Below, one piece after another: positions 15,576 through 24,834 of a stretch of DNA of 64,000 bases; positions within the stretch are counted from its first letter, which is position 1; each line of letters opens with the position of its first letter. The notes beneath the pieces were generated by a model, which saw nothing but the letters and a program-made list of their open reading frames with translations, had not been told where the DNA came from and made no database searches. Source of the DNA: Muriicola jejuensis (GTDB lineage Bacteria > Bacteroidota > Bacteroidia > Flavobacteriales > Flavobacteriaceae); contig NZ_JAABOP010000001.1 in the NCBI RefSeq assembly GCF_010671595.1, positions 1,178,001 to 1,242,000 of the forward strand, read 5' to 3'. The position numbers were made by a program, and so were the translations under genes.

Positions 15576-18500
15576 CCTCCCGAAAATATCGCTTTAAAGC
15601 CTCTCCATAAAATTCCTGCAAAGGTAAGGCTTGTCTCTGTAATAATTCCATTATACCCCGGTCTTTCAACAACTCCTCTCTGCGTAAAATAAGCGGTCTT
15701 TCAAAACGCTCCTGTGCTTTTTCACTTTCCCTTTCATCCTTTTTGCCCTGCTCCATGGCCGCATTCTCCAACCTCATTAATTGTTGCTTAATTCTGTTCA
15801 CCTTTTCCATGGTTCGCCTGGTGATCCCATTCTCGAGAAGATCATTTTCAAATTCCTCCATTTGCCTCGCAAGTCTTTGAGCTAAGCCTCTTTCCTCCTG
15901 ATTGATCATATTTTGCAACTGTTCCTCTAATTTAGCGCGAATCAATTGCTGTTGTTTGTATATTTCATACAACTCCCCCATATCATCCTCTTGCGATGGA
16001 CCGTCTCCTGCATTTCCCTTCTCCTTTCCCATTCTGTCCTCTCCCTGACCGTTATTCTCCTGACCTTTGCCTTCCTGTCCCTCTTTCCCTTTTTCTCCCT
16101 CTTTTTCCTGCCCAAGCTTCTGCATACTCCCCTCAATCTCCTGCTGACCCCTAATTATATCCGGCAATTGGAAGCCATCCCGGGGACTGCCGGTGCCCTG
16201 ACCCTGGGCCAGGGATTGTTGCATATTCCCCAATACATCCGCAAGAAAGTCTGCCAGATTATTCGCTGCTGTTAAGACCGACTGCTGATGGGCGCCTGCC
16301 CGATAGGATTGCCCATCCGACAAATTCTCCAATGAACGGTCTATATTGTAGTACACTTCCGTGATCTGTTCATTTACAAATTCCGATATCTCTGCCTGTC
16401 TAAGGGATAAGGCGAAGAGGCTGTCATCTACATGCTCAAACAATTCTCTGAGCCTCTGCTCCTCTCTAACCACGCTTACAGCAAATGCATTCCCCTCCCC
16501 CTCCTCGGTCAACTGATCCAGCAGATCTTCCTGCTTTAAAGAAAATATGATGAGATTTTCAAGAATCTGCCTGAGCATCTCAGCATCCTCAGCCATACTT
16601 TCCGCCCCACCACTCATAGCAGATTGTTGCAGCGCTTCCGACATCTTCTTCATCTTATCAGCTGCGGATTTTTGTCTTTGTTTTGTGCTTTTAGCTTCTG
16701 TATTATTATCCCCGCTATCCTCCTGCTCGCCTTGCTCCTTCAAATCCTCTTTTGCCTTCTCTATGTCTTCTTTAACCTTTTCCTTCAGTTCAGCTCCCGT
16801 GTCTATGGGTAGTGGTTTTTCTAATTCCTTATTAGCCTTTTCCAGGTCTTCCAGTCCTTCGTCAATCTTGTCAAACTCTGATTTAATTTGTTCTTGCTCG
16901 TTTAATCTCTCTTTAGAAGTGCCGGCGTTTTCAGCCAATTTCTCCTGCCTGTCTCCAAGCTTATCTAAGTCTCTTGCCAATTTACTGGCCTTTTCTGTCA
17001 CATAATACTGTTTGGTGAGCTCTAATAATTGACTCAAATTTCTTTTGTTATTTTGTTGCCGTTTACCCACCTCTTCCAGTTTTCTGGACAGTTCTTCCTT
17101 ATCAATCTTATCCGCCACTTTTTGGAGTTCTTCTAAAAGTTTTTCATTCCTTTTCGCCTCCAATTCTTGCCTTTCCAGCCTTTCTTTCAATAGCCTATCC
17201 AACGTTTCCTCCTTATTGTTCCCAATTGTCTCCTTAATTTTTTTGCTGAATTTTTCCATAAGGGCTTCCTGCTGACGTTGAGATTGTAAGAAATCTTTAA
17301 GCGCTTTTTGATCATTGTAATCCAACACGTTCTTTTCCTTCTGATTCTGCTCCAGGTCTTTGAGTCTTTCTTCCTGTAACTGCAATTCCTCCAAACCCTT
17401 ATCCCACTCTTTCAGGGTTCTCTTTTGTTCATCCAACCGTTGTTCCTGCATCTGCGCTTCATCCAGTATCTCCATGCTGAAAATCCTGCTCTTGGCGGTC
17501 TTGCCCCTATGTCTGGTGTCGTTATCTGTAACCAGGAAATAGTAGTCATATACCGTCCCTTTCCGAAGATCAAGCCCCGTTGGAAAAACATAGGCGAACA
17601 TATAGTCCTTCTCCTTTGGGCGGTCTAATTCTAAAATTGAATTCTCCTTATCTACCCCTTTTTCATAATAGACCAATTCGAGTCGAGCTACCTGGTAATC
17701 ATCACGGGCCCTTCCTTCATATCCTAAATCGCCTGTGATGGAATCCCGGATTTCATCTACGGATATAGATGGGGGTTCGTCCCTTACGACTCTCATTGTA
17801 TAACCGAGTCGTTCGTAATCATTAAGTTCCCTATTGGATGTTGAGATCTCATAGATCAGGTCAGATTCGAGAAACATTTCCAAGACAAATCGATCCCCCT
17901 GCTTACTAAAACTACGGGTAGTATCTTCTGTGATCTGATTTACTTCTTCCGTATTACCAGCTTTTACATGCCATTTCACACGGGTCCCTTCAGGAATAAC
18001 CGCATTCCCCGTACCTTTTAAAGTATCCGTCTTCCGACCAGTATAGTCAGGAAAATTAAGGACCGTCTGAAACTGTTCGATCACAGGGGGGTTCAAGGTT
18101 TCCAGGGTATAAGTCCTGGATTTCACCTCATTGGCCACAAAATAGAATTCCTGACTTCCTTCTGGCGCCGTAAAGGTGTACACATAATGCCCATCCTCTT
18201 CGTGCATTAACTTCTCCACCCCCTCAACGACGATACGAGCATTTTCCGGTCTTATTTCTCCCTCTGTTCCCACGCGCAGCGTAAAATCCTTTCTTGCAAT
18301 CGTCTTCAAAGAAGGATTTAAAATAAGGAATCTAAATGGGGCCGGTTTTTCGTAGGCCAAATCATAATGCACTACACGGTCAAGGGAATACAGATATTCC
18401 CCAATCTTTCCAGAGATCCATAAAATTGCAATCAACAGCATGGGAATGGCCGCATAACGCGCGTACGAGTAACTCTTCTTAAGATCGATGGCCTGTTGAA

Positions 18501-18918
18501 AGGGAATGGGAGACAGGGCACGAGAACGTTGTTCCACGCTGGCGAGTAAGAGTTCGCTTTTCTTTTCATCCGCAGACAGGTCGAGCAGGTTCACCAGTCT
18601 GTCTCCTACTTCAGGAAAATGATTGCCAATAATTCGGGCCGCCTCTTTCAGGCTGAGTCCCTGTTTTAGCCTGAACAGATAGAGGAGAGGAATCCCCAGG
18701 TATCTTATCAGTAAAAAAAGGGTTCCTGCGGTTGCCAATAGGAACAAAGCAAGCCTTGCTCCACTACCCAACCAGAAAAAGTACTCCAGGGAGACGAGCA
18801 ATAGCAAAAACAACAGTCCCATAGACACAAAGAGAAAGGCCCCTTTGATCATACGGGTCTTGTAATACTTCGTGATAAAGACCGACAGTTTCCCGAGTAT
18901 GGCATTATAGCTTTCCAA
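15568..18918 (-). CDS. DUF4175 family giant membrane protein with long coiled coil
   Basis: 1116 residues starting at TTG 18918: a TAA stop lies three codons upstream and no ATG or GTG is available before residue 23, while homologues begin with the same helix. Two membrane segments (about 25-48 and 50-72) and a third at about 150-165 are followed by Ig-like extracytoplasmic parts (to about 480), then an extreme Glu/Lys/Gln-rich coiled-coil stretch (about 490-760) and low-complexity Gln/Gly/Glu regions (about 930-1000). DUF4175 is found widely in Bacteroidota; the role is unknown. It overlaps ybeY by 8 bp, so the two are coupled in translation. Local base composition is skewed only because of the Glu/Lys/Gln run. 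Confidence 0.9.
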   Translation of the reverse strand: MESYNAILGKLSVFITKYYKTRMIKGAFLFVSMGLLFLLLLVSLEYFFWLGSGARLALFLLATAGTLFLLIRYLGIPLLYLFRLKQGLSLKEAARIIGNHFPEVGDRLVNLLDLSADEKKSELLLASVEQRSRALSPIPFQQAIDLKKSYSYARYAAIPMLLIAILWISGKIGEYLYSLDRVVHYDLAYEKPAPFRFLILNPSLKTIARKDFTLRVGTEGEIRPENARIVVEGVEKLMHEEDGHYVYTFTAPEGSQEFYFVANEVKSRTYTLETLNPPVIEQFQTVLNFPDYTGRKTDTLKGTGNAVIPEGTRVKWHVKAGNTEEVNQITEDTTRSFSKQGDRFVLEMFLESDLIYEISTSNRELNDYERLGYTMRVVRDEPPSISVDEIRDSITGDLGYEGRARDDYQVARLELVYYEKGVDKENSILELDRPKEKDYMFAYVFPTGLDLRKGTVYDYYFLVTDNDTRHRGKTAKSRIFSMEILDEAQMQEQRLDEQKRTLKEWDKGLEELQLQEERLKDLEQNQKEKNVLDYNDQKALKDFLQSQRQQEALMEKFSKKIKETIGNNKEETLDRLLKERLERQELEAKRNEKLLEELQKVADKIDKEELSRKLEEVGKRQQNNKRNLSQLLELTKQYYVTEKASKLARDLDKLGDRQEKLAENAGTSKERLNEQEQIKSEFDKIDEGLEDLEKANKELEKPLPIDTGAELKEKVKEDIEKAKEDLKEQGEQEDSGDNNTEAKSTKQRQKSAADKMKKMSEALQQSAMSGGAESMAEDAEMLRQILENLIIFSLKQEDLLDQLTEEGEGNAFAVSVVREEQRLRELFEHVDDSLFALSLRQAEISEFVNEQITEVYYNIDRSLENLSDGQSYRAGAHQQSVLTAANNLADFLADVLGNMQQSLAQGQGTGSPRDGFQLPDIIRGQQEIEGSMQKLGQEKEGEKGKEGQEGKGQENNGQGEDRMGKEKGNAGDGPSQEDDMGELYEIYKQQQLIRAKLEEQLQNMINQEERGLAQRLARQMEEFENDLLENGITRRTMEKVNRIKQQLMRLENAAMEQGKKDERESEKAQERFERPLILRREELLKDRGIMELLQRQALPLQEFYGEALKRYFREDD

Positions 18919-18991
18919 AATCCATTATATTTAATACCAAGATACCCGATATGCCAGAATCACGGGTCAAAAATTTGTTAAAAAGCTATAG

Positions 18992-20068
18992 ATGAAGGAT
19001 TTAAAATACCTTTCGGCTCTCAGCATCCCTCTTTCCGCCATCATCGGTATTTCCATGGGGGGCTACTGGTCTTTCCTCACCCCGGTCTATGCCTTTGTCA
19101 TCATTCCCATTCTCGAGGTCCTTCTTCCGGTAGACCCTGCCAATGATGACCCAGAGACCCGTGTTAGGAAGAGTAAGGACATGCTATTCGACTGGATGTT
19201 ATATGCGAATCTCCCCATCGTTTACGGCCTGTTGATATTCTATCTAGTTTCCGTGACCTCCAACAACTATGCAATCTCAGAACTTATTGGACTAACACTT
19301 TCACTCGGCATCGTCCTGGGAACAAACGGTATCAATGTAGGGCATGAACTCGGGCATCGTCTGCAAACCAAAGAGCGATTTCTTGGAAAGCTCCTCCTGT
19401 TGCCCTCCCTCTATATGCATTTTTATATAGAACACAATTTCGGGCATCACGTTCATGCAGCAACCCCTGAGGATCCGGCCACAGCCCGCTATAACCAATC
19501 TGTCTACTCCTTCTGGATCACCTCGGTCAGCAGGCAGTTCATTAACGCCTGGAGGATACAAAGCGAATTACTCCAGAAACAAGGTCTGGATTTTTTCTCA
19601 CTTCGAAACGACATGTTCTGGTACCAGGTCATACAGGCGACTTATCTCCTTTTGGTGTATATCTTCTTTGGGTGGATAGGCCTTGGCTTTGCCCTTGGCA
19701 CAGCCGTAGTTGGTTTCCTCTTACTCGAAACCGTCAACTATATTGAGCATTACGGTCTGATCAGGAAAAGAAAACCATCCGGACGATACGAACGTGTGAG
19801 GGAGATACATTCCTGGAACAGCAACCACGTCCTGGGAAGAATCATTCTCTATGAGCTTACCAGGCATAGTGATCACCACTATCTTTCTTCCAAGAAATAC
19901 CAGTTGCTCGACTGCCATGAGGAATCCCCTCAAATGCCTTTTGGTTATCCAACTTCCATGGTCCTTTCTTTTGTTCCCCCTCTTTGGTTTCGATTGATGA
20001 ATCCGAGGATACCCGAGACGATGAAACCCGGATTCAACGGATCCCATGAGGAGGCAGCATTTAAATAG
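18992..20068 (+). CDS. AlkB-type membrane di-iron monooxygenase (alkane 1-monooxygenase family)
   Basis: 358 residues with about six membrane helices. The eight-histidine pattern of the family is complete: HELGHR (about 113), EHNFGHHVH (about 147), NYIEHYGL (about 248) and LTRHSDHH (about 290). The long arm between boxes carries EDPATARYNQSVYSFW, also typical of AlkB. The family adds oxygen to terminal carbons of alkanes or fatty chains using rubredoxin electrons; no rubredoxin gene is next to it, so the substrate is open. It is divergent from DUF4175 and is followed 68 bp later by gltX on the same strand. Confidence 0.92.
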   Translation: MKDLKYLSALSIPLSAIIGISMGGYWSFLTPVYAFVIIPILEVLLPVDPANDDPETRVRKSKDMLFDWMLYANLPIVYGLLIFYLVSVTSNNYAISELIGLTLSLGIVLGTNGINVGHELGHRLQTKERFLGKLLLLPSLYMHFYIEHNFGHHVHAATPEDPATARYNQSVYSFWITSVSRQFINAWRIQSELLQKQGLDFFSLRNDMFWYQVIQATYLLLVYIFFGWIGLGFALGTAVVGFLLLETVNYIEHYGLIRKRKPSGRYERVREIHSWNSNHVLGRIILYELTRHSDHHYLSSKKYQLLDCHEESPQMPFGYPTSMVLSFVPPLWFRLMNPRIPETMKPGFNGSHEEAAFK

Positions 20069-20110
20069 GCGTGTGCCCCTAATCGTTTTTGGGATTCGCC
20101 CTCTTCCCCC

Positions 20111-20118
20111 TATCTTTG
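20111..20118 (+). promoter_or_regulatory. -7 promoter box TATCTTTG of gltX
   Basis: Full match to TAnnTTTG, 18 nt before the ATG at 20137. It supports 20137 as the true start, since the upstream TTG at 20089 would lie before the box. Confidence 0.6.
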
Positions 20119-20136
20119 AAGTCTAATATTTCTTTC

Positions 20137-21648
20137 ATGAATGAGCCGGTACGTGTCCGATTTGCACCCAGCCCAACGGGTCCCTTGCATATAGGAGGGG
20201 TTCGCACAGCCCTGTATAACTTTCTTTTCGCCAAGAAAAATAAGGGAACTTTTATCCTCAGAATTGAGGACACGGACCAGAACCGCTATGTGGAAGGAGC
20301 CGAACAATACATCATCGATGCTCTGAACTGGTGCGGTATTCCCTATGACGAAGGTCCGGGGAAGGAAGGGGGCTTTGGACCCTACCGCCAAAGTGAACGA
20401 AAAGATCATTACAAGAAGTACGCGGAGGAACTCGTGCAAAAAGGGAAGGCGTATTACGCATTTGACACAGCCGAATCACTCGATATGCACCGGAAAGAAC
20501 AGGAGGAAAAGGGTAAGACTTTTATTTATAACTGGCACAACCGGGAAAAATTGCAGAATTCACTGACCTTAACTCCAGAAGAGACCCGGTCCAGGATCGA
20601 GGCGGGAGAGGAACACGTGATACGTTTCAAAACACCGCACGAAGAGACCGTACATTTAATAGATGAAATTCGGGGCAGGATCAATGTCGAAGCCTCCCTG
20701 CTCGATGATAAAGTGCTTTTTAAGAGCGATGGCATGCCCACCTATCATTTGGCCAATGTAGTGGATGACCACCTTATGAAGATCACCCATGTGATTCGGG
20801 GGGAGGAGTGGCTTCCCTCTCTGGCCCTTCACAAGCAGTTATACGACGCCTTCGGGTGGAAACCTCCGGTATTTGCCCATCTGCCTCTGATCATGAAGCC
20901 CACAGGGAAAGGAAAATTGAGCAAAAGGGACGGTGAACAGATGGGATTTCCAGTCTTCCCTCTTTCCTGGGGTAATTCTGAAGGGTATCGCGAAGCCGGG
21001 TATTTTCCGGAAGCGGTCGTGAATTTCCTGGCCATGTTAGGATGGAACGCCGGAGATGACAAGGAGATCTATTCCCTGGAGGAACTCACAAATGCGTTCT
21101 CCCTGGAACGGGTCCACAATGCCGGGGCGCGATTTGATCCCGAGAAGACCCGGTGGTTCAATCACCATTACCTGCAGTTGAAACCGGATACAGAACTTGC
21201 CGAACTTTTCAGGCCCAAGCTCAAAGAACAAATGGGGCAGGCCGAGGAGCATTTTGGGTTGGACTATATCACACAGGTGGTCTCCCTTGTAAAAGAAAGA
21301 GCTGATTTTGTCAATGACCTCTGGGAATTGAGTTCCTATTTCTTCGAAGCCCCGGAGCAGTACGATGAAAAAGCCGTTAAAAAACAGTGGAAGGAACAGA
21401 CCCCGGGGATTATGCAGCAATTGCTCGAAGTGCTGAACGGCATAGGATCCTTTGATTCAAGGAGTCTTGAAACCGCCGTAAAGGAATGGATAGAGCAAGA
21501 GGGGTTGTCTTTCGGCCTGGTAATGGCTCCGCTCCGACTTCTCATTGTAGGGGGATTGAAAGGACCACACCTCTTTGATATCATGGCTCTGATCGGCAGG
21601 GAAAAGAGCCTTCTCCGCATCCGCCAGGGAATGGAAAAACTTTCCTGA
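20137..21648 (+). CDS. gltX: Glutamyl-tRNA synthetase
   Basis: 503 residues from the ATG at 20137. A longer frame from TTG at 20089 would start before the promoter box and add no conserved sequence. The class I signature is VRVRFAPSPTGPLHIGG, and the KMSKS loop appears as KLSKRDG at about residue 266. The enzyme charges tRNA-Glu. A separate glnS is present nearby, so glutaminyl-tRNA need not be made by transamidation. It sits alone after the AlkB gene with its own -7 box. Confidence 0.96.
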   Translation: MNEPVRVRFAPSPTGPLHIGGVRTALYNFLFAKKNKGTFILRIEDTDQNRYVEGAEQYIIDALNWCGIPYDEGPGKEGGFGPYRQSERKDHYKKYAEELVQKGKAYYAFDTAESLDMHRKEQEEKGKTFIYNWHNREKLQNSLTLTPEETRSRIEAGEEHVIRFKTPHEETVHLIDEIRGRINVEASLLDDKVLFKSDGMPTYHLANVVDDHLMKITHVIRGEEWLPSLALHKQLYDAFGWKPPVFAHLPLIMKPTGKGKLSKRDGEQMGFPVFPLSWGNSEGYREAGYFPEAVVNFLAMLGWNAGDDKEIYSLEELTNAFSLERVHNAGARFDPEKTRWFNHHYLQLKPDTELAELFRPKLKEQMGQAEEHFGLDYITQVVSLVKERADFVNDLWELSSYFFEAPEQYDEKAVKKQWKEQTPGIMQQLLEVLNGIGSFDSRSLETAVKEWIEQEGLSFGLVMAPLRLLIVGGLKGPHLFDIMALIGREKSLLRIRQGMEKLS

Positions 21649-21760
21649 AGTATTTTTTCCTTCGGGCCTTCCTGACGCAGAATTTAGGAGTATCTTGTAA
21701 CAAGAACTCAAAAACAACGACCAATCACCGTAATAATCATTAACTAAATCCTTTTATCCC

Positions 21761-22693
21761 ATGGGTACTTTTATCCTTATTCCGATCTTATTTTTCGGAC
21801 TCCTCATTCTCTTTATGTCATTCTTTGTCGTAAAGCAACAGACCGCCGTTATTATAGAACGGTTTGGACGGTTTCAAAGTGTCAGGAACTCGGGACTTCA
21901 GATGAAGATCCCCCTGGTCGATAGATTAGCGGGGCGGGTGAGTCTGAAAATCACTCAGCTCGATGTGATCGTGGAGACCAAGACCCTGGATGATGTCTTC
22001 GTGAAACTCAAGGTCTCCGTACAGTATGTCGTGATCAAAGACAAGGTCTATGAGGCCTTTTACAAACTGGAGTACCCACACGAACAGATCACCTCCTATG
22101 TATTTGATGTGGTGAGGGCAGAGGTCCCCAAGATGAAACTCGACGATGTCTTTGTAAAGAAAGATGATATCGCCATCGCCGTAAAGGCCGAACTTCAGGA
22201 CGCTATGCTCGATTACGGGTATGACATCATAAAGACCCTTGTCACGGATATCGACCCAGATTCACAGGTTAAAGCCGCCATGAACAGGATCAACGCTTCG
22301 GAGAGGGAGAAGATAGCTGCCCAGTTCGAAGGGGATGCTGCCCGAATCCTTATCGTGGAGAAGGCCAAGGCGGAGGCGGAGAGCAAACGCTTACAGGGGC
22401 AGGGTATCGCCGACCAGAGGCGGGAGATCGCCCGCGGCCTCGAAGAATCCGTGGAAGTACTCAACAAGGTGGGCATCAATTCTCAGGAAGCTTCGGCCCT
22501 CATCGTGGTCACCCAGCACTATGACACCCTTCAGGCCATAGGAGAAGAGACGAATACCAATCTCATCCTCTTGCCGAATTCCCCCCAGGCGGGAAGTGAT
22601 ATGCTGAACAATATGGTCGCTTCATTCACCGCGAGTAATATGATAGGGGAGGCGATGAAAAAAGATCAGCCAAAACCCAAGAACCAGAAATAG
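21761..22693 (+). CDS. SPFH/Band 7 (stomatin-like) membrane protein
   Basis: 310 residues. One N-terminal membrane segment (about 4-24) is followed by the Band 7 domain: VKQQTAVIIERFGRFQSV at about 26-43, VFVKLKVSVQYVV at about 83, then the long helical stalk VKAAMNRINASEREK and KAKAEAESKRLQGQGIADQR (about 165-220), and a short basic tail. SPFH proteins form ring-like assemblies on the inner membrane and organise microdomains or proteases. The closest E. coli relatives are QmcA and HflC. A terminator follows the stop codon, so it is likely the last or only gene of its transcript. The exact partner is unknown. Confidence 0.92.
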   Translation: MGTFILIPILFFGLLILFMSFFVVKQQTAVIIERFGRFQSVRNSGLQMKIPLVDRLAGRVSLKITQLDVIVETKTLDDVFVKLKVSVQYVVIKDKVYEAFYKLEYPHEQITSYVFDVVRAEVPKMKLDDVFVKKDDIAIAVKAELQDAMLDYGYDIIKTLVTDIDPDSQVKAAMNRINASEREKIAAQFEGDAARILIVEKAKAEAESKRLQGQGIADQRREIARGLEESVEVLNKVGINSQEASALIVVTQHYDTLQAIGEETNTNLILLPNSPQAGSDMLNNMVASFTASNMIGEAMKKDQPKPKNQK

Positions 22694-22710
22694 GAACTTG
22701 ACTTAAAATC

Positions 22711-22745
22711 AAAAACCCGGATCTATTGCAGATCCGGGTTTTTTC
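22711..22745 (+). terminator. Strong Rho-independent terminator after the SPFH gene
   Basis: A stem of about 14 bp, AAAAACCCGGATCT (22711-22724) with AGATCCGGGTTTTT (22730-22743), loop ATTGC, then T-run. Confidence 0.92.
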
Positions 22746-22918
22746 ATTCTCCATATAGCCTAATCCTTCATCTGGTTATTTTCGAGGCTTTAAAGCGCGA
22801 ATCGGCTATCTTCTCAACTCCGACACCCACCTAAAACTGATAATGCAATAAAACTGAGCTATCGCAGTCGTTTTTAATACATTATACTTATTGTTATATT
22901 GTTTTCAATAGATTATTC

Positions 22919-24604
22919 TTATTCCTGACTGTCGATCTTGGCCCAGCTGTCCTTTAGAGGAACGGTACGGTTAAAGACCAGTTTGTTTTCCGTCGAATCC
23001 CGGTCTACATTAAAATATCCAATCCTTTGGAATTGGTAGTGCTCCTCTTCCCGTGCGGTTTTAAGGCTAGGTTCCACATAAGCCGTGATCACCTTAAGGG
23101 ATTCCGGATTCACAAAGTCGAGAAAATCCCTGTCCTTATGAGTGTCAGGAGATTCATCCGTGAACAGTCGGTCGTACAGCCTGACCTCCGCTTCCAACGC
23201 GTGGTCTGCAGAAACCCAATGCAGGGTACCCTTTACTTTCCTGAGGCTTTCCTCCGTTCCGCTGCCACTTTTACTTTTGGGGTCATGGGTGCATTGAATC
23301 TCGGTGATCCTGCCTTCCTCATCTTTTGTGCAGCTTTCTGCTTTTATGATATAACTGTTCTTGAGTCGGACTTCGCCTCCCAATTTCAGCCTGAAGAATT
23401 TGCGGTTCGCTTCTTCCCTGAAATCCTCCCTTTCTATGTAGATCTCCCTGCTAAAGGGCACTTCCCTGAATCCGGCGCTTTCGTCCTCAGGGTTATTTTC
23501 AGCTTTCAACCATTCGGTATTTTCTTTCGGATAGTTGGTGATCACCACCTTTACAGGGTCCAGTACGGCCATCACCCTCGGGGCTTTTTTATTGAGGTCT
23601 TCCCGAACGTGGAATTCGAGGAGGGAGACGTCCACGAGGTTTTCTCTCTTGGCGATCCCGATAGTATCGGCAAAATTTCGAATAGACTCAGGCGTATAGC
23701 CCCTCCTTCTCAAACCGGAGATAGTGGGCATCCTCGGATCGTCCCAACCTTTTACCACTTTTTGCTCGACCAATTGCAGGAGCTTTCGCTTGCTTACTAC
23801 GGTGTGGCTTAAATTTCTTCTGGCGAATTCCCGCTGCTTCGGCCTGATCTTCTCCGGGTCGATCACCTGATCCAGGAACCAATCATAAAGTTCCCGGTGC
23901 GGAGCAAATTCAAGCGTACACAGGGAGTGGGAAATTTGTTCTATATAATCGCTCTCACCGTGCGTCCAGTCGTACATCGGATAAATACACCAATCGGTAT
24001 TTGTGCGGTGATGAGCCTTGTGGAGGATACGGTACATGATGGGATCACGCATCAGCATATTGGGAGCAGTCATATCGATCTTAGCCCTGAGTACATGGCT
24101 GCCTTCGGGATACTTTCCTTCCTTCATCCCCTCGAACAGGGCGAGATTCTCCTCCGGGCTGCGATCCCTGTAAGGGCTATTGGTCCCCGGCTCGGTAGGC
24201 GTGCCTTTCTGGGCCGCCATTTCCTCCGAAGTCTGACTGTCTACATATGCCTTGCCCTCTCGAATCATTTCCACGGCCCAGTCGTACAATTGCTGGAAAT
24301 AATCCGAGGCGTAACACTCACTGTCCCAGGCAAATCCAAGCCAGGCCACATCCCTTTTTATAGCATCGACATATTCCTTTTCCTCCTTCACCGGGTTGGT
24401 GTCGTCAAACCTGAGATTCACGGGGGCTGAATACCGCAGTCCAAGGCCAAAATTCAAACAAATTGAACTGGCGTGACCAATATGGAGATACCCATTGGGT
24501 TCCGGCGGGAACCGAAACCTGAGTGCCGATTTTGGAAAACCATTGGCGAGGTCTTCCTCGACAATATGCTCGATAAAATTCAAGGCTTTTTTCTCTTCGC
24601 TCAT
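22919..24604 (-). CDS. glnS: Glutaminyl-tRNA synthetase
   Basis: 561 residues. Opening motif RFRFPPEPNGYLHIGHA contains HIGH; the KMSKS-type loop is VVSKRKL at about residue 268, matching bacterial GlnRS. WCIYPMYDWTHGESDYIE at about 210 and the double beta-barrel C-terminus (about 340-560) fit the eukaryote-like GlnRS that Bacteroidota possess. It charges tRNA-Gln. A -7 box is placed 20 nt before the ATG. The gene is convergent with the SPFH gene; 225 bp between them hold only the terminator and AT-rich DNA. Confidence 0.97.
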   Translation of the reverse strand: MSEEKKALNFIEHIVEEDLANGFPKSALRFRFPPEPNGYLHIGHASSICLNFGLGLRYSAPVNLRFDDTNPVKEEKEYVDAIKRDVAWLGFAWDSECYASDYFQQLYDWAVEMIREGKAYVDSQTSEEMAAQKGTPTEPGTNSPYRDRSPEENLALFEGMKEGKYPEGSHVLRAKIDMTAPNMLMRDPIMYRILHKAHHRTNTDWCIYPMYDWTHGESDYIEQISHSLCTLEFAPHRELYDWFLDQVIDPEKIRPKQREFARRNLSHTVVSKRKLLQLVEQKVVKGWDDPRMPTISGLRRRGYTPESIRNFADTIGIAKRENLVDVSLLEFHVREDLNKKAPRVMAVLDPVKVVITNYPKENTEWLKAENNPEDESAGFREVPFSREIYIEREDFREEANRKFFRLKLGGEVRLKNSYIIKAESCTKDEEGRITEIQCTHDPKSKSGSGTEESLRKVKGTLHWVSADHALEAEVRLYDRLFTDESPDTHKDRDFLDFVNPESLKVITAYVEPSLKTAREEEHYQFQRIGYFNVDRDSTENKLVFNRTVPLKDSWAKIDSQE

Positions 24605-24623
24605 TCCCCTTGATTAGAAGCCG

Positions 24624-24631
24624 CAAAGTTA
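24624..24631 (-). promoter_or_regulatory. -7 promoter box TAACTTTG of glnS
   Basis: Full match to TAnnTTTG on the minus strand, 20 nt before the ATG at 24604. Confidence 0.6.
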
Positions 24632-24834
24632 GTAAAAATGGGAGTATGAGGCCCATAAAAAAGCCTATCCATACAAATAGTCCCATTTCACAACATATTT
24701 AAACAGGCCTACAACATTAAATTCTCCCCGCGCCATTTATATGACATATTTGTTAATGAATACTATGGGATTCTGAAAACTGGTGGAAATGAAAAGCTTA
24801 ACGCCAGCGTAGTCCCCCAAAACTACACCCGCTT

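Noticed and set aside
20089-20136. Longer gltX start at TTG 20089
   Set aside because: It would begin before the promoter box at 20111-20118 and adds no family sequence.
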